From assembly GCF_024868665.1 (NCBI RefSeq), contig NC_079898.1:10562981-10626980 (forward strand): a DNA stretch of 64,000 bases. Direction: 5' to 3'. Every line of letters begins with the position of its first letter. The first letter of the stretch is position 1. The notes under the pieces are model-generated. The model did not search any database, was not told where the DNA came from, and worked only from the letters and a program-made list of their open reading frames with translations. Positions 58,801-64,000 of this stretch are shown one piece after another. Source of the stretch: Triplophysa rosa (taxonomy: Eukaryota; Chordata; Actinopteri; Cypriniformes; Nemacheilidae). Position numbers and translations under genes: made by a program.

Positions 58801-61800
58801 TGGGATAGAGTCAAAGGTGCAGCCAATGGTGAAGATAGAGAAGATCTTTCCAGGAGGAGCGGCCTCCACAAGTGATGTTCTGAAGGTAAAGGATCCCCCT
58901 CATACAACAGGTATGGCGGATTCAGACGGTACGCGGTGGAATTGCCGCCTTTCTCTCTAGTTGAAGCGTTTTGTGCAGTCTAGGCGGTGCTCGCGTCGTG
59001 GTGTTGATTACAACCAACAAGGTCCCACTTGTATTTGCTAAAAACGAAATAAAACAAATAAAATTCTGTTTTCGTCATTATTGGTTTAATTTCACTTACT
59101 GTCTTCAATGATTTAATAAACATTTTTCGTTTGGGCCAACTAATGTTGCTTAAATCGATTTGCCTGTGAAGCGTCATCACTTGCACGTGCTGAGGTAAAG
59201 GATTTGTGGGAAATACGATTTTGTATCAGGTAACCCAAGTAACGTTAGGCTAACCTAAACAATGCATCCCAGGCACAGGCTTTTGAAAGAAATGCAAAAT
59301 CTTCTTATTTGTGTATGAGATTTTCGACGTATCGTACAGCTCTGGGAAGTCAATAACTAATACATAATAATACAAGTTGAGTAAAATGTTCTATGATTGG
59401 CTGGTAATAATCGGTTCATTGATTGGTTAAATCCGACGCGGCTCACAATAAGATCAAATATTTTTATCTTCAGCGGCGCCTGCCGCAAAGAGTCGTGCCT
59501 GTGGAAGCGGCAGGATTTTCGGTGCACGAGCACGGTTTGCGCTCCGCCAATGAAACCGCCTGCGTTTTGCCGTTTACCGCATGTTTCCCATTGAAAATGA
59601 ACTGGACAAATGCGACTGCCGCGTACCGTCTGAATGGCCCATTACTCAGATTCACTACAGTATACTGCAAAAACGTATATGGCACAGACTCTTATGAAAC
59701 CATCTGCTTCATTGAGTAATTTCTGCCACAGAGTTACATCATTTGTGCTGTATTGATGGGCTAATATATTTGGCAGGTGACCTTGGCTGCTGGCCTAAGT
59801 GATGCTGTTGATTTTATTTTTGGTTATAGCTGCCATTCCGTTTTATTGGATGAGAGCAAAGACATTTTTCTAGGCTGCAACTCATTCATCATTTATGAAT
59901 TACATTGACCAGGCTAGTACTGTAAATATATTGTTCTGAGACGACTGCTTTTAATCTTTTTACGGCCACATGTTAACACAGATAATGTATAAAATCAAAT
60001 TTAACAGCTATCGCTTCTCATATTTCTTCACTAAACATTTTTCATTTGATTATTTTTGTACCAAAAACGTTTTAGTTTTATTCCTCATCCAACAGCATGC
60101 ACAGAACAAATAGCTAGTACTTTTTTAATTCTTGGTACTTTCTTAAATTTAACCATACTTTATTTTTTTATTTTTTTTACATAAGGGTCATAGAGATGCC
60201 TGTACATACCTTGAACTTCTTTATTATTGATATGCTGCCGTGTGCACAGTTTCAAGAAATGGTATGTGCACATGAAGTTAAATGAGCTCTTGCACATTCG
60301 TCACGCATGACCACCCGTTCTACGATAATGTCATTTTTAATACATGCACCCATGCACTTGTGCAGATGCATGGAATATAAACCAGGCTAAAAAGCAAGCC
60401 CAGTATGGCTTATACTTGTTGGGGCACTAGCATTCAAAACACAAGATATGCATTTGCAGGTCTTTCGCACACTTGTGCCACTTACATACCACCTGACCTG
60501 TGACATGTTGCCCAAAACATCCGGCCCTGTATCTGAGGCCGAATATAGCCCAGAGCAGTTGACTTGAATACCTTGCACTGTCAACAGCACCTCTGTGACC
60601 CCACATACAAGGTTAAAGATCCCACGTATGTGCGTACGAACGTGTACTTCAAGAGAACACGTATCGCTATCGATCACAGCCTATCAGGTGACGGCGTTTC
60701 CCTGACCTGCTCTGAGAGGCTTGTGTTGCCAAACTCGAGATCAGGTTTCAGAACCCTTCAGATGACAAGACCATCCACAGGTGCAAGACTGGTGAGTGTG
60801 GACTCCTGGGTATTTCCATTTATAACAAAGACTGATTATTTCACATTCCCTTCAACAAATGTGACAATGTTGTCACACCGCAAATTCGGCTATCTTCACT
60901 GTGCCCTGCAGATTAACAAGACTGTGTATTTAAGTGTGTTGTGTGTCCTGTTGACATACTTCCTCTTCCTGTTGTCTAACTGATAACTGCATTATCTGAA
61001 CAGCATGCACGCTTCAGCAGCGTGGAGGTCGGGTTCCTATCACACATCGACTGCAGTCACATCCCTCTTATCCACGGTTTTTGACGGCAGAATGAGGTCA
61101 GGTGTTGTGTATGCGTTTGGGCTTGGGTTTGCGTGTAGAAATGAGTCAAGCTCTCTCTTTTTGATGTTGATTGTCTGAGGCCTAATTAGTCTTTGCAGCA
61201 ACATCTTCATTATTTGCTCTCGACTCGCTGCCCTACTTCTCTCCGTTGTTCGGTTTATGAATAATGATGGTTTGGGTTTAATAAGAGATTATTTAACATA
61301 AAAGAGATTTAGCTAGATTTGAACATTTTCAACAAGATGACATCTTTCTGCTTTTATTTGATGGCACAGTGAAGAGGGACGTGACGTGTTTTTGGGTGAT
61401 TTCTAAAACTTTATTAATTTGGTTGGTTGCTATGGTGTTGCTAGGGTAGGTAGTTCTATGGTGTTATGGGTGTTTCTTGCTGTTGCTAAGTGGTTGCTAG
61501 GCTAGGGTGTTCTGAATGGTTTCTTAAGTAAAAAATGCAAGAAGTCAACCCTAGGTTTCTACACTCTAAATATGCTAGGTTGTTTTTAACCTATGGTTGG
61601 GTAAATCATGGACAAAACCAGCCGCTGGGGGAAAGTTCAAAAAACACAAAAGATATTTTGAGAAATGTACATACAATGGAAGTCAATGGAGGCCAGTTTA
61701 AAAAGTATGTTTTTTTGCTTCAAATTCATAATCTTAGATATAAGCGAGCAAATTATTTCCTTACTAATACATGTCAGCACTCCGTCTGAAAGGAAATAAT

Positions 61801-63278
61801 TTGTCTCCATGCAGCTCTAGGAAGGTGCTAAACACTTCAGTCCCTTTCGTCATCTTTCTCTCACTCTCTATGAACACACACACACGCTACAGCACAATAA
61901 AATGTGTTATACCCTGATAACTCATCTTTCCTCCGGAACCACGAAGCTTTGATGTGTTTGTGGTTAAAAAGGAAGACAGCATGCAAAAAAATGATGTCTC
62001 TGTGGCTCCTTTAATGTAAGAGGTGTGATGTTTTCAGGCTCTTTAAAAGCTATAAAGGGAGAAAAGCACAAAGTAACATTGAATTTAATGTTTTGCATTT
62101 CTCTTCATAATAATCTCCTCTTAAAAAATTGAAGAGAGAATATTTGTTATCTTAAAGGGATAGTTCAATTTCTTTCATCGTTTATTCACCCGCATGTCAT
62201 TAGAAACCTGTTTGACTCTCCTCTGCAGAACACAAAATATATTTTATATTGACTTCCATTGTATTGAAACAACATACAAATCCAGAGAGAGATATACAGA
62301 TTTTGAACTCCGGTGAAATAAATGATGTTCTATCCTTTAAATGAATAAGAACAAGTGCTGTCAAGCTTTAGTGGCAAAAATCATAACATCATAGCATCAA
62401 TCGCCCTTTGTCCTAACTCTCATAACAGTGTTTGTTTTGATGGACCAATGAAGCAGAGGAGAGATTGAAAACAGACCCTGACCTCTAAGGACGGGTGTAG
62501 TGACTTTACTAGACAGGTGCATCCTGGCGAGAAATCACGACAGAGAAGAACTTGTGTGTTTGTGAGATCAGAGGCACTTTTGACTTTATTTCCTGGCAGG
62601 AAAAAAATCATTCCAAAGAGTCTACGTATAGATTTTGGGTTCGCCACTTGTACGATGTCCTGTTCATGCTGATGACGGTTGTTTACATTCAATTTATGCA
62701 TTTAGCATTTGCTCTTGCTTTGTTGTTATGGGGTTAGTGATTTGTTTAGATGTTGGATATATCCCATGTTTTTGACCTGAAAGTACTCCACATCTGTGCT
62801 TCAGGTTTGCCAGGTTACAATCAGAGAGAAAAACCATCCATTTCTGAAGTCATAATAAGCTGATGTCATCCACTGGCAGAGCTCTCTTTTACTCTCTGAC
62901 ACACACATGCGCTCCATGGATGAGATCATTCACAGGTATTAAAGACAGGGAACAAAGGAAATGACTGGCATCCTGTGCTTGCAGCTTCCTGCCATTCACA
63001 CATTACACAGCCCTGTGCGCTTTGCCAGAAATATACAGGGATGCGTTTGGAAAAACCTCTGCGTTAATGACCAATCCTATACATGAATTTTTCTAAAAAT
63101 CTCTCTCTCTCTTTGTATGTGTGTGCAGGCTGGATTCGAGCTAGTGTCAGTAGATGGAGAGAGTCTCCAAGGTGTCACACATCAGCACGCTGTGGATGCC
63201 ATTCGGAGGGCTTTCAGCAACAAGGCCAAAGACCCCATGGAGTTCATCATCAAAGTTCCCAAGAATCCGAGGGAATGA
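43625..63278 (+). CDS. pdzd7: PDZ domain-containing 7 scaffold (935 aa)
   Basis: Organises the Usher-2 ankle-link complex (USH2A, ADGRV1, whirlin) in hair-cell stereocilia and photoreceptors. Fifteen coding exons: 43625-43808, 44042-44179, 44311-44485, 45872-46048, 46613-46760, 48176-48236, 49019-49480, 51410-51616, 52665-52840, 53499-53590, 55142-55233, 56087-56158, 57427-57999, 58785-58885, 63129-63278. The sum is 2808 nt and every phase agrees. Domains: PDZ1 about residues 69-151 ([20 protein letters not shown]), PDZ2 about 193-277 ([20 protein letters not shown]), a harmonin-homology helical domain about 545-637 spread over three exons, and PDZ3 about 841-930 ([10 protein letters not shown]). 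Ser/Arg-rich linkers lie between. The protein ends only a few residues after PDZ3. The start at 43625 has a good context (gccATGg). Poly(A) signal AATAAA is at 63413. Confidence 0.95.
43838..43895 (-). repeat. SINE tail, minus orientation
   Basis: Reverse complement carries 'tttggataaaagcacctgcc' then 'aaatgcaaaaatgt', the tail shared by SINEs at about 6910 and 46455. Confidence 0.5.
44042..44179 (+). CDS. pdzd7: pdzd7 exon, first half of PDZ1
   Basis: Encodes [20 protein letters not shown] and [15 protein letters not shown]; the carboxylate-binding loop is LGFS. Confidence 0.95.
44311..44485 (+). CDS. pdzd7: pdzd7 exon, second half of PDZ1
   Basis: Encodes [20 protein letters not shown] and [13 protein letters not shown], ending within Trp in phase 2. 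Confidence 0.95.
45002..45346. repeat. TTAA foldback MITE, full length
   Basis: Begins TTAAAGGGATAGTTGACCC, ends GGGTGAACTATCCCTTTAA; TTAA at both ends is the duplication. Confidence 0.82.
45377..45658. repeat. TTAA foldback MITE, full length, second copy
   Basis: Begins TTAAAGGGATAGTTCACCC, ends GGGTGAACTATCCCTTTAA. Arms 'agaagatattttgagaaatg' and 'aacattcttcaaaatatctt' pair. Only about 30 bases from the copy at 45002-45346, but a different sub-family in the centre. Confidence 0.82.
45872..46048 (+). CDS. pdzd7: pdzd7 exon, first half of PDZ2
   Basis: Encodes [20 protein letters not shown], then [20 protein letters not shown] and FGLGIYVS. Confidence 0.95.
46395..46500 (+). repeat. 5'-truncated tRNA-derived SINE
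   Basis: Has an intact Pol III B box GGTTCGATCCC at 46415-46425, the tail gataaagcgctgccaaatgc, and 'aaatgt' repeats at the 3' end. No A box. Confidence 0.65.
46613..46760 (+). CDS. pdzd7: pdzd7 exon, second half of PDZ2
   Basis: Encodes [20 protein letters not shown] through HVMLTIK; phase 0 donor gtgaga. Confidence 0.95.
46761..48175. other. pdzd7 intron
   Basis: 1.4 kb; no repeat or exon recognised. Confidence 0.6.
48176..48236 (+). CDS. pdzd7: pdzd7 short linker exon
   Basis: 61 bp; encodes [20 protein letters not shown]. Confidence 0.93.
48237..49018. other. pdzd7 intron
   Basis: Nothing recognised beyond AT-rich sequence. Confidence 0.65.
49019..49480 (+). CDS. pdzd7: pdzd7 Ser-rich linker exon
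   Basis: 462 bp; encodes a Ser-rich run ([18 protein letters not shown]), a conserved acidic/Arg segment and [13 protein letters not shown]. Disordered. Confidence 0.92.
49505..49880. repeat. Dispersed element, copy 1
   Basis: Shares 'gaagcgttatgtttttatta', 'acggacaaactgctctacag' and 'gtgcttcgaaagggaggggt' with copy 2 at 50882-51217. Ends 'ccactagatgttgctaaa'. Class unknown. Confidence 0.75.
50882..51217. repeat. Dispersed element, copy 2
   Basis: Same orientation as 49505-49880, with a short insertion (ccgcgggtctcccc) relative to it; ends 'ccactagatgtcactaaa'. Confidence 0.75.
51410..51616 (+). CDS. pdzd7: pdzd7 basic linker exon
   Basis: Encodes a Lys-rich stretch ([13 protein letters not shown]), [19 protein letters not shown] and Ser/Arg sequence. 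Confidence 0.92.
51617..52664. other. pdzd7 intron
   Basis: Contains a possible hAT terminus 'gcaggggttcccaaattt' at about 52092 without a matching right end. Otherwise nothing. Confidence 0.55.
52665..52840 (+). CDS. pdzd7: pdzd7 exon, start of harmonin-homology domain
   Basis: Encodes [15 protein letters not shown] and [20 protein letters not shown], the first helices of the domain. Confidence 0.94.
52841..53498. other. pdzd7 intron
   Basis: The near-palindromic pair 'gaagagttcagatgcaaaac' (about 52942) and 'gttttgcatctgaactcttc' (about 53171) looks like the ends of a small inverted-repeat element of about 250 bp. Confidence 0.5.
53499..53590 (+). CDS. pdzd7: pdzd7 exon, middle of harmonin-homology domain
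   Basis: Encodes [20 protein letters not shown] and [10 protein letters not shown]. Confidence 0.94.
53591..55141. other. pdzd7 intron
   Basis: 1.5 kb, no exon. A short 'acgcacgcacgccc' run near 54390. Confidence 0.6.
55142..55233 (+). CDS. pdzd7: pdzd7 exon, end of harmonin-homology domain
   Basis: Encodes [20 protein letters not shown] and [10 protein letters not shown]. Confidence 0.94.
55251..55527. repeat. TTAA foldback MITE, right end truncated
   Basis: Begins TTAAAGTGATAGTTCACCCC just 18 bases after a pdzd7 exon; the right arm runs to 'gggtgagtaaatgatgata' and then breaks off. Confidence 0.72.
55766..55990. repeat. Non-coding inverted-repeat element
   Basis: Left block 'aatgttctttacagcgatgc' plus 'catagaggaatgattttttg' and right block 'aatagttcttctatggcatc' are inverted relatives. 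A common fish MITE type by appearance; name not known to me. Confidence 0.5.
56087..56158 (+). CDS. pdzd7: pdzd7 linker exon
   Basis: 72 bp; encodes [19 protein letters not shown] and ITPIP. Confidence 0.9.
56159..57426. other. pdzd7 intron
   Basis: Contains a CA run at about 56365-56383 and a cluster of 'accatggta' palindromes at 57210-57300. No exon. Confidence 0.6.
57427..57999 (+). CDS. pdzd7: pdzd7 long linker exon leading into PDZ3
   Basis: 573 bp; encodes a short helix ([17 protein letters not shown]), a Pro/Ser-rich disordered tract, and [15 protein letters not shown], the first strand of PDZ3. Confidence 0.94.
58120..58375. mobile_element. Small inverted-repeat element in pdzd7 intron
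   Basis: Left end 'ccctgctgaaaaaaacaaca' and right end 'tgttgtttgaggcaggg' are imperfect inverted repeats. Non-coding, about 256 bp. Confidence 0.5.
58448..58497. repeat. Foldback MITE end fragment
   Basis: 'gagtaaattatgg…ttggggtgaactatcccttt', the right terminus only. Confidence 0.6.
58785..58885 (+). CDS. pdzd7: pdzd7 exon, first half of PDZ3
   Basis: Encodes [20 protein letters not shown] and [13 protein letters not shown]; donor gtaaag. Confidence 0.93.
58920..59635. mobile_element. Inverted-repeat element next to pdzd7 exon 14
   Basis: ATTCAGACGGTACGCGG (58920-58936) and its exact inverted copy (59619-59635) bound about 716 bp. The GC-rich right part (59475-59620) contrasts with the AT-rich left. 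No target duplication resolved. Confidence 0.65.
61420..61515. repeat. GGTTGCTA-type minisatellite-like repeat
   Basis: Degenerate units of 'ggttgctatggtgttgctag' and 'gtggttgctaggctagggtg'. Confidence 0.6.
62152..62340. repeat. Degraded TTAA foldback MITE
   Basis: Begins TTAAAGGGATAGTTCAATTT and ends 'ttctatcctttaa', with a shortened centre. Confidence 0.6.
63129..63278 (+). CDS. pdzd7: pdzd7 last exon, second half of PDZ3
   Basis: Encodes [39 protein letters not shown] and NPRE, then TGA at 63276-63278. Confidence 0.94.
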   Translation, partial: AGFELVSVDGESLQGVTHQHAVDAIRRAFSNKAKDPMEFIIKVPKNPRE

Positions 63279-64000
63279 CCTGAACGCAACCAGACTCATG
63301 TTTAAATGTTTTTGCGCTAATGCTCTGGGGTATGAAAAAGGGCACATGCCCGGTTTGATAGTGAAGTCATGCCATCATGTCCAGTGGGGTGAGAGGCAGA
63401 CCCCTGAGCAAGAATAAAAAAAATGGGCTTCCACGGTGTCCATTCACAGGCACAGATGTTTTTCCTTTCTTAGCTAAATCTATTCCTTCATTTTCTGTTT
63501 ACAAGAAATCTGAGAAAACCATCATAACTTTTGCACCATTAAAGGCACAAAAGCCAGAGTTAACATGATATGAGTGAACTGTGGGTTTCTATTTTGGGTT
63601 CAGCTTTCAGCCCCCGTCAGCGTGTGAGATAAGACGCTGGCGTGACATGCTGATTATGAAAGTCATAACACTACCCATCCAGGCAACAGTTACACATGAG
63701 GCCTCTCCACATTCATGCCTCCAAGAGATTAAACAAAGCCATGTTATGGATTTAGATCCAGATTAGGTCTTTTATTTTTGGGGGTTTGGTTTAGTTAACT
63801 GAAGACTCTTAGTTCCTGTTCTCTGTTTTTTGGCAACATGTATGCATACATTTAACTTGTAATTGTGCCTTAATTCTGCACGTATGGATAGTGCAATTGA
63901 AATCTATACTTGGTGATGGTTGTAGCATCAGTGTTATATACAGATTTTATTTCTGAGAGACTGTAAGCATCTAGGAAAGCATGTACAAAGCATCTGATCT
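63279..64000 (+). other. pdzd7: pdzd7 3'UTR and downstream
   Basis: AATAAA at 63413-63418 lies 135 bases after the stop. The rest holds no recognised feature. Confidence 0.6.

Larger units (their letters stand above)
58886..63128. other. pdzd7 last intron (4.2 kb)
   Basis: Splits PDZ3. Contains an inverted-repeat element at 58920-59635, a GGTTGCTA-type repeat at about 61420-61515, and MITE fragments at about 61630-61700 and 62152-62340. No further exon needed: the flanking exons join in phase 0. Confidence 0.75.

Noticed and set aside
60564..60983. 139-codon frame in the last pdzd7 intron
   Set aside because: No family similarity, and the flanking exons already join to a complete PDZ3.

Overview
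The window is vertebrate nuclear DNA from a teleost, most likely a cyprinid (carp/zebrafish group). Genes are interrupted by GT-AG introns, intergenic DNA is AT-rich, and introns are full of short DNA transposons and foldback MITEs of the type common in cyprinids. One gene uses an in-frame TGA for selenocysteine, as fish do and mammals do not at this locus. I see no rRNA, functional tRNA, CRISPR, viral or bacterial content.

Five protein genes can be assembled exon by exon. The four that lie wholly in the window keep consistent splice phases from start to stop; the first gene, partial at its 5' end, also keeps phase across the exons present. (1) 525-15018 (+): 3' part of a tmem150a-like membrane protein. 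(2) 18615-26228 (-): mat1a-type S-adenosylmethionine synthetase, nine coding exons, 390 aa. (3) 32456-33997 (+): prxl2a/selenoprotein U1, thioredoxin-fold redox protein with U-x-x-C active site; a convincing SECIS hairpin lies in its 3'UTR at 34350-34418. (4) 37114-40471 (-): sfxn3, mitochondrial sideroflexin, ten coding exons, 322 aa. (5) 43625-63278 (+): pdzd7, Usher-complex scaffold, fifteen coding exons, 935 aa, with PDZ1, PDZ2, a harmonin-homology domain and PDZ3.

Orientation alternates: tmem150a and mat1a converge, mat1a and prxl2a diverge, prxl2a and sfxn3 converge, sfxn3 and pdzd7 diverge. From memory of the human map, MAT1A and PRXL2A are neighbours on 10q23, SFXN3 and PDZD7 are neighbours on 10q24, and TMEM150A is on chromosome 2, so the window joins blocks that are separate in mammals. 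The genes do not form a pathway. mat1a makes the methyl donor, prxl2a is a redox protein, sfxn3 imports serine into mitochondria, and pdzd7 builds hair-cell ankle links.

The rest is introns, UTRs and transposon debris. The most interesting items are: the selenocysteine codon and its SECIS; a 105-codon open 5' exon of prxl2a that splices in frame and would add a basic, mitochondrial-presequence-like N-terminus; a decayed duplicate of prxl2a exon 5 about 2.2 kb upstream of the real one; and a three-level transposon nest at 4919-6816 with target-site duplications and an empty-site copy elsewhere in the window.
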